This document shows, one piece after another, positions 11,871 through 30,811 of a stretch of 64,000 nt of DNA. The stretch is taken from assembly GCA_030272155.1 (NCBI GenBank), contig CP126194.1, positions 2,533,501 through 2,597,500 on the forward strand, in the 5' to 3' direction. The notes beneath the pieces are model-generated. The model worked only from the letters and a program-made list of their open reading frames with translations. It did no database searches and was not told the DNA's origin. The position numbers and the translations under genes were made by a program. The DNA comes from Tetradesmus obliquus (Eukaryota > Chlorophyta > Chlorophyceae > Sphaeropleales > Scenedesmaceae). The first letter of the stretch is position 1. Every line of letters starts with the position of its first letter.

Positions 11871-12144
11871 TCAGGTTGCTTGTGGCATGTCACAGCATGG
11901 CGTTGCATTGCAGGAACATAGCACATTTTGCGGCATTCTTGTCTGTGTTTGTGTACCTGTGGCCTGGTGTTAAAGTTGCAGCAGGAGCAGCAGTGACTTG
12001 GCCTTGCAAGCTTTGTTACCTGCTGCTGCTTCTGCTGCAAGCTGTGCTCGCGCACCCGGCACCAGCGCGACGGGAAATCATCGATCACTGTTATATATCA
12101 ATGCTTAACATGTTTAATCAGTGATTCGAGGCTCATTTGGCCCT

Positions 12145-12305
12145 ATCCACAACTTCATCCACAAGTGCTCGAAGTTCATCCACACGCCGTGTGGACCCAG
12201 ACGGATGTGGATGGCTTGTGGATGGCCGTAGTCCGCTGTGGATGGCACTGTGGATGACCTGATGTGGACGATTTGTGGATGAGTTGTGGATGGGCCTTGA
12301 CCATA
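12145..12305. repeat. GTGGATG motif array with inverted partners
   Basis: About eight copies of GTGGATG or TGTGGATG, spaced 10-25 bp, lie at 12205-12292. They are preceded by three inverted copies (CATCCAC) at about 12145-12185, and a CCACACGCCGTGTGG palindrome sits at the turn. The array could fold into a long imperfect hairpin. It ends about 260 bp upstream of the protease start. Confidence 0.7.
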
Positions 12306-12561
12306 GTGGTTCAGGGACATACGCGTCACGAGTGAGTCAGTGTCATGTCCTGGGACATGTAACAGGCATGCAGCCTTTTGCAAATGGACCAACAAGAGCA
12401 AAACCGTCCACCATCTGTTGGGCGTGTGCGGAACATTGCATGGCCGCTCGTCTTCACCTACGGCTGGTCACCTGCCACAGTGTGGTCCGCTCGACCATAA
12501 GAGCAGCACCATCGTGCTAGTAATTTAGGTTCACCTTCAGCTTGCAAGTGCTTCCTTTGAC

Positions 12562-18705
<6,144 letters not shown>

Positions 18706-20871
18706 GGAATCTCAGGCAATGTGAGCTTCCCATGGGTCAATGTTACAGTGCTGGCTGCTGCAGCAGCATCGCTGCTGTTGAGTGCCTGGGTGGCAGGAGT
18801 GCATGCACCGCAAAAGGGCTTGAAGCTCAGAGAGTGTTGGGGTGTAGGCGCATAGCTGCTGCTGCTACGCGCATGCAGCGCATTGCATCCAACAGTGTTT
18901 TGGCATGGCGAGGCGTAGTGTTGCATGATATGCACATGCTCAGGGCATGACATGTCCTTTGATCAGGACATAAAACTCGTTTGATAATATGGCTCAAGCA
19001 ACCTGATTGTTGTGTTGATCTTGGGTGCTTTTGCAAGCACACAGTTGCATCACAATCTACTGTCGGCATGTATTCAACTTTGAGTGCACCTTGCTGTTGA
19101 TTCAGCACATGCCAATGCATTAGTAGCTTGATAGTTCTCAGTAGTGTAGTTGTGTGCTTGTTGAAAAGCGCAGTTTATGAAGCACTGACTGCAGACAGCA
19201 CAGAGCCTTGAGCAACTTGGATTTGACTAGAGTTCATACTAAGGGAATAAGAAGCTACTTCTGGTACTGCTGTGTCGGTCCAAGCACAATCTGATATATA
19301 CATGCTATGACAGCTATGTGTAAGATATCTGTTTGGATAGTGTTGAGTGATTGGATGTGTGGGCTCGATGCACGAATCCCATATGATTTGGCTGCTTTTG
19401 GATGTTTTGGACATGCTGCAGCGCGTAGGCCATGCTTGCCTGCAATGGACCAGATGCACAGACTGCTGCCGCAGCAAACAGCAGGTTTTTGCAGTGCGAT
19501 GTGCAGCTTTGCCCGGTACAGTGTCCAGGATTGTGCAGTATGCTGTGCATGGTTGTGCAGTTGCCAAGAAGGTTGTCGCAGCATGCGCATGCCGCAGTAC
19601 AACCAGCTTTGATGTTTTGCCACTGCTGGAGCAGCGAGGCTCGCCACAGCTCAAGGGTTGGTTTGTTGTTGACAGTGGCTTTGCAGGTTTTGCTTATGTA
19701 AGTATGCTGTGTCGTTCTCTTGAGGTTGCCTCGCCAGCAAAGCCGAACTGCTGTTCATGGCCTAGACTCTAGGCTCGTGCCGGGCGCCCGAGCTTGGGTT
19801 GGGTGACTAGGGCGCTGCGGCACTAGCCTGAGCCCGGAGCTTATACACAACCGCTGCATGTTGTAGACAGCCGGCATTAAAAGCATCATGCCTCTGCACT
19901 GCAGTGCACTGCAGCATGCACCAAGAAGCCTTTCATGTCTCTCAAGCTGCTTGCCAGTAGTCACTGGCCACCACGGCGGTGCCAAAAGCGTGATTGCTAC
20001 TGCTTCACTGTTGCAACCTTGATGACGAGGATGATTCTGCTCAACCTGACAGAGGTCATTACACACGGCTGTGCAGCGATGCACTTTATACACCTGTGCT
20101 GAGCGTGCTGCACCTGTCCTGGCGAATACCACAGTACAGGCGGCAGCATTATGCTGGCTATGGCGGTACTGGAATTGTTTGGCGATGATGCCGGCCAGGG
20201 TCCCGGCAAGCTGCTGTTCGGCTGGTGGCACTGGTGTTGTTACCGCTATCACAGCTGCAACGGCTGACCAGGACCTCAACACTGCTATGCTGCTGCTGCT
20301 GCTGCTGCCATGCACATGTGGCCAGCAGCATCACGATCGCCTCACAAAGCTGCACAAGTGACACATTGCTTCACTCAATCGCTTGACTGCAAAAAACAAT
20401 CTGTTCGTCAACAACATCACGATGACCTATCAGTGCTGCAATCATTCACATCCTGTACATGTCACAGAATGCTGGACACTATAAACATACCGAATTCCAT
20501 CTCTGTGTAAGCACACGAGCTGTACAAGCACAATCCCGAGATGCACGTGCAGCGCTAACCACCAAGACACCGCCGCCGGAACCTTTATGTGCATGTTCTT
20601 GTCGCATCCTACAGCAAGGCAAAACCTTTATGTGCATGTTCTTGTCGCATCCTACAGCAAGGCAAAACCTCAAACGCCGCCCACCGCCTGCACAGCGCTG
20701 CGCTATGCCACATCAGAGACACAAACACGTCACATAACACAACGTTGCTTTGGTCAGGAGGTAACATATTCACAACATATATACATGCGCAAGTATACAA
20801 ACGTGCCACTGACATGTACAGCCATGCCAGCTGTGGCCTCCTCCAACCACATGCGTTGCCACGACCCACAT
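18706..20871. other. Interval between the protease and the convergent membrane gene
   Basis: No gene was established. A TGTAA lies at 19319. A plus-strand frame at about 19490-19692 ends in a consensus GTAAGT (coding KGWFVVDSGFAGFAY before the donor) and may be an exon of an unrecognised transcript. The remainder reads as low-information sequence. Confidence 0.35.
20581..20667. repeat. 43 bp direct repeat, two copies
   Basis: The unit beginning ACCTTTATGTGCATGTTCTT occurs at 20581 and again at 20624, almost identical over its full length. Confidence 0.9.
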
Positions 20872-23800
20872 CTACACCTGCTTGTACAGCGCAGCAATCA
20901 GTGCCTCCTGGGTAGGGTACTCGCTGCGCTCCTGCTCCTCTGCTGCTGCCTCCTCTGCTGTCACTGAGCCCTCCCTCCACGACCACTTGCGGCGCACCAC
21001 TGGGTGCACAGCACCGACGGTGGCAGTGGTGTACTTGCGGGCCTCACCAGGGCTGGCAAGGCTTGGGGACAGCACGGCATCATCGCTCAGGCCTGTTGCA
21101 ATTGCACAGGGCAGCCAGAAGGAGAATATGAATTTCAGGTAAAGGCGCCCAATGGACAGCATTCACAGCATAGACCTGTCGTGTCAACAAAGCAAGCCAA
21201 GTGTCATCGCATCAAACTGCTGCTATCACAGATCACTGAGAGCAGCATTGTAAGCCCCAACGGCACTCATGCCTCACCCATGAACAGCACGGCAGACAGC
21301 CGCCGCCCCGCTGCGCCCTGCGGCCCCGCCACGTCCACCACGCGGTGCTCAGCTGCGCGCAGCCGGTCGTTGGAGCGCCAGGCGGTGCACAGCCCAAACA
21401 GCAGCACGGCAGACGAGGCGGGCAGCTGCGGCAGCGCCTGCCAGCTGGCACCCACCCTGCCAGCAGATAGGCAGAGTGCACGGAACAAGCAGGGCAAGGA
21501 AGAGTTTCAGAGCATGAGCAGGCTGGATAGTGCGTGAATGAGCTGGCATGCAAAGGCGCACAGTGTGCTGCAAATGTGAAATCTCAGAGTGGGCTACTGC
21601 AGAAGTTTGACATTTAGTGCAGGCTGGGTGCTTGCTCGAATACAGCTGCAGCCAATGGCCACCAGCCACCTGTGGTGCTGCTGCCTCACCTGACCTCCAG
21701 GCCAGGCGCATCCCTCCAGATGAGTGTGGCAGTGCCAAAGTCCCTGTGGGAGCCTGGCACAGAGGCGGGAGTTTGCACACACGTGTGTGTCAGCCAGCAG
21801 GCACACGCGCCATGCCTTGCAGACAGGGTCATCACGAGCTCAGAATACAGCATCCAGCACAGCAGAGAGCAGGAGGGGTAATGGTCCTGCAGAGCACCTC
21901 TGCTACCTGCCAGGCATGTGCAATGCAGCTGCAGAGCACGGCTCAGCGTGTCTGTGCTGCCAGGATTGGTGCATGCGCAAGCTTACGCAAGGGCACTGCT
22001 ACAGCTATCTGCCACGACTGACACAAGCATCCTGATATAGCTCCGCTTCCTGCTCCTTGGTGCACTGCTCATCAGTGTACTGCACCCACTCACCACAGCG
22101 CGGTGGCGCGCCATCACCGCCAGCAGCACGTGAGCCATACTCCACCAGCCTGGTGGCAGCAGCAGCAGCAGCAGCAGCAGCAGGCAGCCTTGATGTGTGC
22201 TGACACGAACACGACAGCAGAGCACACCAAAAGCCAGCGCCACTGCATGCACGAGCAGCATGGCTGCAGCCTTGCCATGCGTTGCTGCAGCTGCATCAGG
22301 GTGCTGGAGTGTATTGCAGCAGCACTCAACGCCAGCACCAGCAAGCCACACAAATGTGCACCAGTCAGCGCGCAGCGTACGTGTTGACAAGCAGCATATA
22401 AGTGGACACGCAGAGCACCAGTCGGCACGCAGCGCACCTGTATGCGAAGCGAGCCTCATCAGTGCCATAGTCCTTGCAGCCTGTGGCCTCAGCCAGTGCA
22501 GCCAGCACCGTGGGTGCCATGCTGGCGGTGACAGCGTCGAAGAAGCCCAAGGAGTCCGTCAGCGGGCTGCCCAGCTCAGCCCCCAGGCCGGGATCAACGC
22601 TGCAGCAAAAGAAATGCACAATACAGCTCCATCAGCAATTGTTGCAGATCTTTCTCGAGTAGTGCACAGTGTGCAGGGCATGCAGAAGGCCCACATGTTG
22701 TTGTTATTGTTTTGGATAGTTGATGCAGCAATGCAGATGACATGCTGACAGCGCAGCACAAGCTGCACATTCAATCCAACACAAGGTTGAAAGGCTGCAA
22801 CGTCCTCCCAACTATGTTGTACATCTGTGATGCAAGGCAGGTCACAAATGGTTCACCCCCCACCTGGTGAGCTGCTGCATGCGGTGCGCGCTGAGGTCGA
22901 TCACGCGCTTCTCATCCACCTGCGGCCCACCCCTGCAGCAAGCACAGCCAGCAACACAAACAGGCGCAGCAGGCAGCCATTTGCCAGAATTGGTCGACGA
23001 AACATGTTGGCACGCGTTGAATGTCACGCAGCAGCCCATGTACATCTGTGATCTAGTGACATGTACACAGCGACGGCGGGGCCAGGCATGCGTTTGCTCT
23101 GTTGTGGTCTTGGTGAAGCTGTGTGCACTGCCATGACAGCACGCTGTGTTGTGGCTGCACGTTACTGCCCTTTGCTTTTGATCAATGAGAAGCAGCACCA
23201 AGTAGTTTGAACCACAAGCAACAGCGCAAACAACTTGCTGCCCACCTGCCCTCTCCATATGCGTCCTTCCACACCAGCCTGGTGCCGCCGCCGTTGTAAG
23301 CTGCATTTGCGCGCGCACCAATCTCAGGTGTGACGCTGTCAAAGAGGATGCCGATGGAGGCAAAGGGTGCCTCAAGTGCCCCACACAGCACCAGCACACC
23401 ATGGCGGGCAGCCTGTATGCCAGCATCAGCAGGGCAGTGTTGGTGCAGATCAAGGTGGGGAGTTGACCGTTGCAAACAGTGTTCCTGGCTGTTGCAGCGT
23501 GGACTAGAAAGGTTGCCTGCTGAATGCAGATGAAGAAATCATGCAGATGAAGAAATGACAGCTGTGTGCGACTCATATCTGCAAACAGCAACTGTGTGGG
23601 GTGCTTGACAGTTGCAGCTGCACTTCCGCCAATCCCACCAACAGTGGACAAATTGCTTGCCTTGATTGCAGCAGCAAGAGCAGAAGGGTCCTGCCACGTT
23701 TCAGGTGGCAGCATTGGCAGGTCGAAGCTGCTGTTGCTGCTGGCCATGAGGGGGGTGGTCCAAGCATGGCCAGTGCCAGGGGTAATGCCAGGCAGGTGGC

Positions 23801-23932
23801 AAGCTGGGGTGGCTACGTTCAGCATGGTGACCTGCAGCAGCGTAGAAACGGTTAAGATACATAATAATGCTGCATTAATGGCCCCCAAGCGCGCACGGAA
23901 CTTGCTGACACGCGGGTCGGAGAGTGCTGCAC
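20872..23932 (-). CDS. Unrecognised membrane-type protein, eight or more exons, 5' end unresolved
   Basis: Exons from 5' to 3': 23932-23610 (low boundary tentative), 23412-23246, 22932-22864, 22599-22438, 22149-22023, 21886-21690, 21456-21278, 21092-20872. Phases are consistent from exon 2 onward, which is good evidence for a real gene although I do not recognise the family. The first exon encodes a hydrophobic helix (INAALLCILTVSTLLQ) followed by a Ser/Pro-rich segment. Exons 2-4 are soluble-looking (SIGILFDSVTPEIGARANAA, DSLGFFDAVTASMAP). Exon 6 contains a cysteine-rich hydrophobic stretch, exon 7 another hydrophobic helix (ASSAVLLFGLCTAW), and the C-terminus is acidic (AEEAAAEEQERSEYP). 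No ATG lies in frame before the first helix, so at least one upstream exon is missing. Confidence 0.6.
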
Positions 23933-25001
23933 CTGTCAAGGTGCCCCATGCTGCGTGTGAAATGCCGGGAAATGTGGCTGCATTTGACGCGCTGGGACAA
24001 CAGTCACGTCGAAAGACTTTGAGTTAAGTTAGACGATGATTTCTGAACTGCTGCAACGCACCAGATCGCAGGAGTCTCCAGGAGGTGTTTCAGTCTGGTG
24101 AGGTTGCTGCTGCTGAGTTTGTCCAGGTTCCTGCTACCAAATTCAGCAAGATGTACAAGTGCTTTACGCTAGGCGAAGATGCTGAAACCGTATTCAGCAC
24201 AGGGCCTTGGGGAAGGGTTTAGAAGCGTGAGGTACAGTGTGACAAATCGGCCAGAAAGCGCTGGTTGGACCGCGAGCATTCCGAGACGTTCTACCCCAGT
24301 GGTCAATTGCAGATTACGCGTCTGTTGGCCGTCTGCAGACAGCTGTGGCATGTTGGTGGTCTGGTGGCTTGCCTGCTTGTTGTCAGGTACCTGACAACTG
24401 TGCTGGCAGCTTGAATTTCAGCAATAATATTTCTGTAATGCGAACCATCCGCTGCTATCATTTTGTAGTGTCGTTCTTATCCGTGTAGAGTGGCTGCAAA
24501 CCGCTGTACAACAAGAGCACACTGTACATACACACACGCTGTCACACGCTGTGCGCTGTTGCCCCTGCTGTCGTTCCTCCTCACAACAGTGCTGCCTGCT
24601 GCAAGACATGATGAAATAGGGTATAAGTTTACTTAGATAAACAACGAACACGGCTGCAGACTGCCACGCTGGATATGTACTAGTTCTTTGATGAAGCAGC
24701 CCTCCAGTGTTCTGCACTCGATTCAAGGATCATGTGCCATAAGCGCCTGATAATATCATCATCTAGTCTTAGTTCAACACTTTAAGCTGAATTTAAAACC
24801 GGTGCACCCCTGTTCTGTCAGTGTCACCCGCTCAAACAGACGCGTGTGTCACTACGAATCGTTGAAAGGCCGGGCAGGACTGCACCTGACTGCCTGTGTA
24901 GTCAGTACGCTTCACCTCTCGATTTGTCAATGGTTGCAATGCTAGAACGCAGCAACTGCGATACGGCAATGCCTTGAAGCCAGCTCCGACCGTAAGACAG
25001 C
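23933..25001. other. Interval upstream of the NodB-fold gene
   Basis: Should contain the missing first exon of the minus-strand membrane gene and the promoter of the plus-strand gene; neither could be placed. A plus-strand frame at about 24067-24222 (FVQVPATKFSKMYKCFTLGE) reads like coding sequence but stops abruptly. It could be a gene or retroelement relic. Confidence 0.35.
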
Positions 25002-25971
25002 ATGGAGGGTTGCTGCTGTGCAGAGGTGCATCAAGCACTGCAGTACTGGGGTGGCGTCAATGTCTTCATGAACAAGCTACCAGCCGCTAGTTCGGTGCTT
25101 CTTGGCGACGCGGGCGCAGTGCTGCTGTCTGTCTTCGCCTGGGCTGGCACCAGCACCGTAGTACTGCTCGGTCTGGTCCTGAAGACCACCTTTTGGCCTC
25201 TTAGGTTGTTTCTCTGGGTCTTGACATCGAATGCGACGCTCATACTGCTAGCTACCGCGCTCACCGCGGCCTGGCAAGTGTATTACCCCGCACGCTGGGC
25301 GCTCAGGCTGCTCTCGCGCCTGCCGTTCCTGCAAGGGATTGCATACGAGTTTCCACCACCGGCAGATACAGCAGCAAGCAGCAGCAGGCGCAAGCCGTAC
25401 GTGGCCCTGACCTTCAACAGTTCACCCTGCAAGTCACACACAGAGCAGGTGCTGGACTTGTTAGCAGAGCATGATGCACGGGCCACCTTCTTCATTATCG
25501 GCTCGCTGGTTGAACACATGGACGCTCTGGGTGCCGGGAATGGCCATCATGAGCTAGGCAAAGCCACCATCAGGCGCATGGTGGCGGAGGGACATGAGCT
25601 GGGCAACCAGACATGGTGAGCAGCAGCAGCAGCAGCAGCAGCTGGTTGGCCACCAACCTTCGATGCTTATCTTTTAGCAACTCCACATGAGCTCCTGTCA
25701 ATTGCCTCTGAGATGTGTACATTGCGCTTAGCAACTCAGCACCAACACGTGCCAGCCAGCCTGAGGCTGCCGGGCCACATCATCCCTCCACTCCAGCCAT
25801 GCTTGATGCTCAAACAATTTCCCTGTTGCTGCAGGAGCACGCGCCCCTCGTACAGCCTCACACCCAAGCAGCTCACCCGCGAGCTGCAAGACACGCATAG
25901 GCTGCTGTCGTCAGCACGCCAGGTGGCCCTAGCAGCAGACAGCTGCGCAGCACTCGACGACGACGACACAA

Positions 25972-26013
<42 letters not shown>

Positions 26014-29000
26014 TGCGCAGCCGCAGGTGGTTCAGGCCAGCCGGCGGCTGGGTGACACCTGGCATGGTGGAGGCAGCAGAGCGGCTGGGTTACACCACAG
26101 TGCTGGGCTCTGTGTTCCCCTGGGACACTGTGAAGGTGCCGCTGCAGCCGCTGGTGCATGCGCTGTACATCTGGAGCAAGGTGTACTTGGGGGCTGTCAT
26201 TGTGTTACATGACAGGTGCGGGCAGCAGCCGCGGCGGCTGACCAAAGCCAGCCGGAGGTGCTATGCACGCAGCAGCGTCAGCAGCAGCAGCAGGAGCAGA
26301 CACGCTAGCCTGATCTGTGTCCGTGGCAGCAGCAGCAGCAGCAGTGGTAACCGTCGGCTGTAGTCAGCACCTGGCAATGCACACGTGGAGCAGCAGCAGC
26401 AGCAGCAACAACAGCGGCAGCAGCCGCAATGCCAGCTCCCAGCCTCCTCTCTCATGCTTGCATCATAAGCAACTGCCAGCCGGCTGCGGTGGTGTGCTGC
26501 TGTCATGATGTGTAACGTAACCAAAAGTCTGACATCCACGCTGATGCATCATGTTCTGCAGGCGGGATGAGCTGCTGCCCACGCTGCGCTACGTGCTGCC
26601 CTGGCTCAAGGCCTGGGGCTACGACATCGTCTCTCTGGGAGAAGCAGCCGCAGCTGCTGCTGCAGGCCAGTCTGAGCTGACTTTTGACACCCTGGCAGCA
26701 CACACGCTCGGCGTCCAGGGATACTTTGCACACACAAAGCAGCATTCGCAGCATCAAGCAGGCGGCAGCGGCAGTGCGCAGCAGTACGGCAACAGCAGCT
26801 ATGCAGACCTGCAGGGGTTGGATGCGGAGCTGGATGCATCGCTGCGCAGCGCGAGTGAGCGGGCGTCGCCTGGTGGGGGTGGGCTGGTGGGCTGGAAGGC
26901 GTCTGCTGGCTCGCTGCGGCAGCTGGAGGGCGTGACGGACAATGCAGACAAGCTGCGCATGTCAGCAGCCTACATGGCACAGATGGCCAAGGTGAGCAGC
27001 GAGTGTGGCAGGTGGAGGGCTGTGCATTTTTTTTGGTTTGGTTTTGAGTGCCAGCTGCCATTGCTCACCATCTGAAGCTGCGTGGCAAATGATGTGCAGT
27101 AGCAGCTGCAGGCAAGAGGGGTATGCCGCCTTTCAGGCAATGGCCCCTGCAGCTGCAATCACACCGCCTGCCTCCCTCTCTTCCACCTGCTGTGCTGCCA
27201 GCCACTGCTGCGCAACCAAAACCCACCCTGCCCTGCACATCACAATTACAATCTTGCACCATGACATCGCAGGAGCGCGAGCGTGCCGCGATCATCGCAG
27301 CAGCCGAGGAGGCTGAGCGGGCGCGCATGAAGGCAGCCAAGCGTGCAGAGGCGGACAGAAAGGCAGGCATTGACAGGCGGCTGGTGGACATGAGCGCAGC
27401 TGAGAAGCGCGCCATTGAGCGGCGGGAGCGGGAGAAGAAGGAGGCAGAGAAGCGCAGGTGGGCTGGCAAGCAGCAGCAGCAGCAGCAGGGGCGGCAGCAG
27501 CAGCAGCACATTGGCCGGCGTAGCTTTGAAGGGGTTAACACCAGCTGCGTGCTGCCAGCAGGCCGCAGATAGCGGCTGCGAGATCGCCTCCTGCAGCAGC
27601 GCTCCAGTAGGGTTGTTGCTCCTGCATCTGTCAACTGGCTGAACTGCATGCTGCCTGATACCACTCTCGGCTGGCTATTGAGATGCTATGTGTCAAACAA
27701 CTGCGGCTGCAGGGCGCGCCGCAAGGTTGAGGAGGCGCGTGCAAAGGAGCGCTATGAGGAGTATGTGAAGCAGAAGGCGCAGGAGGAGGTGGCGCGGCGC
27801 GAGGCAGAGGCAGCAGCAGCGCTCAAGGCAGCGCAGGATGCGCAGCGGCGGCAGCTTGCAGAAGAGGCCTTCAGAAAGCGACAGGTGGGGCCTGCAGTGT
27901 GCTGAAGTAAGGCTGAACTGTTGTTTACCACGCAAATTGGCAACAGGGTTGTGCGAGCTGACCAGCACGTGCAGAGTATGCAGCTAGCAACAAGCACATT
28001 GCCTGCCAGGATGACAACCGATGTGGCAACTATTGAAGAGAGCTCAGCAGTGGCGTATGGGATTAGCAGGCTCTGGTACGTGCAGCAGTTGACCTGTACT
28101 TGGCCTACATTCATAATGCTGCTGCTGCTGCTGCTCACCCGTCGTGTGTTGTTCTGGCCTCCACCACTGCGCAGGAAGCGGAGCGCGCAGCAGCTGCAGA
28201 GCTGCGCCTTGCAAGGGACCAAGAAGAGGCAGCAGCCAGGGCAGCAGCTGCAGTCGCAGCAATCAGCGGGGGTGAGATCAGCCCAGCTGATACTGAGGCA
28301 CCGCTTGCACGGGACTCTGCTAGCGTCACAAGCTCTGTGTCAGGCGACAAGAGGAAGAAAAGGCTGCCAGGGCTGTTCAGGAAGCTCAGCAACAAGCTGA
28401 GCAGCAAAAAGGCCAGCAGCAGCAGCAGCGCTGCAGAGGGGAGTGCAGCAGCAGCTGGCGTAGCAGCAGCAGCAGCAGCAGCACTTGCAGGAGAAGCAGC
28501 GGCAGCAGCAGCAGCAGGTGCTACAGATGCAGCTGAGAGCAGTCAGCGAGCGTCAGCCGCCGGTGTGCCTGCTGCTGCGCCGGCGACCCCAGACACTAGC
28601 GTCAGGGGAGGCGCATTTGGCGCTGCAGCAGCAGCAAACTCCGGCCACAGCAGCAGCGTGCACATGCCTGGTAGCTTCACTGGCTTAGCTGGTGTGGCAT
28701 ATGGCTGGTATGGCCAGCCAGCAGCCCTCTCTAGCCTCAGCACACTTGCCAGCATTGATGCAGCACTCACCCAGCAAAGAACTGCCATATCCGAGCTGGC
28801 CGAAGCAGCAGCAGCTGCCTCAGGCATTCAGCTCTCCACGCAACAGCAGCTGGCCGGCAGCTGGGCGGAGCACACTGCAGCAGCCATCGCCGCGTACGAG
28901 GGCAGCCTGCCTGCTCCTGCTGTGGGCAGGTATGCGCGCAGCCCTACAGGGCGTGTGCTGCTGGGGTTAGATGCTCAGCCGCTGCTGCTGTGTGACGGCC

Positions 29001-30773
29001 CTGAGGGCCAATCTGTGGTGCTTAACAGCCGAGGGGAGGCGCTATCAGGGCCAAATGGGGAGCAGCTGGCACTGCTGCTGGGAGCTACGGGTAGTCCCTT
29101 AGTGGACCCGATTGGGCGGCCTGTGCTGGTAGCGCTGCAGGCTGGCAGCAGCAGCAGCAAGCCGCTGGGGGTGCACTCTGATGGCAGCATTGTCATGGTG
29201 CCAGCTTCCCAGCACGCAGCAGCTGCTGCAGCAGTAGCAGCACCAACCAACAGTGCAGCAGCAGGACTAGCAGCAGCAGCAGCAGATGCGGCCGCCGGCT
29301 CCAGTGGTGGCCATGCAGTGCAGGGGTCAGCTGCTGCTGCAGCAGGCAACTCCCTCAGGGAAGCTGGCAGTTACGCCCCCAGCCTGGCCCGCAGCAGCAC
29401 TACCTCACACTCCCACAAGTCCCCTGCAGCAGGCACACCCGGCAGCGGCGGCAGCCCCACAGCCATCACATCCTCACAATCACCACCACCACCAGCAGCA
29501 GCAGCAGGGGCTGTTGGTATGGTGCCTGCAGAGCTGCTGCTAGGCCCACACGGCAAGCCGCTGCTCGGCGTTGATAACCGGCCGCTAATTGTGGCTGTTG
29601 ATGACCAGGGGGTGTCACTGGTGTGCAGCAGTGAGGGCGCTGTGCTGCTGGGCCCTGATGACCGGCCGCTGGTGCTGGCCACTGCCTCTGATGGCAGCCT
29701 GGTGGCACTGGACAGCCAGTGCAGGCCGCTCACAGGTGCGGGATGCTGGGGTGAATGCAGCACAGCCGACGCTGCAGCTGTAGCTTATGAGGTTGAGCGG
29801 CAGTGCTGCTGCCATGTCAGCTTTGCTGCTCCGTGTTTCCCTGGCCATACTGCTGCAGCAGTTCCCTCCTTGCTCAGGGAGCAAGACGTGTACTCAACAT
29901 CAATCCATGCCACCCTGCCTTTTGCAGGCCCCGATGGCCGCCCCAGGGTTGTGGCGCTGAGCCCTACGGGCCGCCCCCTGGTGGATGGTGATCCCTGCCG
30001 CCCCGTGCTGCTGAGCCTGGGGCCCAACGGCCTGCCCTTCGCTGACTCACGGCCTCACAGGGTCTCCTGGGTGAGCCCACTGGCCCTGCCAGCATGCAGT
30101 CCTGTTGTGCAGCACACAGCTGCAAGATCACCTGAATGAGCTAGCTGTTCATTTTGTTGTGGTGCAGCCAAGTGCTTGCCTGTTTGGTGCTGTACAGCTG
30201 CCGGATGTGTGCTGCAGACTTTGGACGGACCCGTGAGCTGCTGCCTCGCCAGCACGGCAAGGAATGCTCATTGTCGGGTTAATACACCAGGGACCCATTC
30301 CTTTCCCAAAACCTCTCTGCGCACAGCTGCCTTTTGCTCACCTTATGCTTCCCTCCTGTGCATTGCAGGCTGGCTCTGCCTCTGGCGCCCGGCTATCCCA
30401 CTCAGGCACGCAGTCAAACCTGCTGCTGGCAGCACAGCCCGGCAGTGGCCTTGAGGTCATGGTCAGCACTGGCGAGGATGACGCACTGGGCGTAATGGAC
30501 GCCGCAGATTACGGGCAGTACAGCGCAGCCAGCCTCGGCATAATGGGCGGTACAACTGAGCGGCAGCTGTCATTCAGCCATGAGCGAGCACTGCAGCAGC
30601 GCCTGATGGCAGTAGGAGAAGATCTGGAGCAGCAGCAGCAGCAGCAGCAGGAGTTAGGCATGCGAGGCAGCATGGCACTTGCTGCTGCTGTGAATGAGGC
30701 GTGGCTGCCCTCAAGCATGGTGGCAGACACAAACTGCTCAAGAGACCAGACAGAACGGCAGCTGCTAGCTGGC

Positions 30774-30811
<38 letters not shown>

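Noticed and set aside
23933..23939. Start codon of the unrecognised membrane protein at 23939
   Set aside because: That codon is TTG, and a CAG acceptor lies immediately after it; the true start must be upstream.
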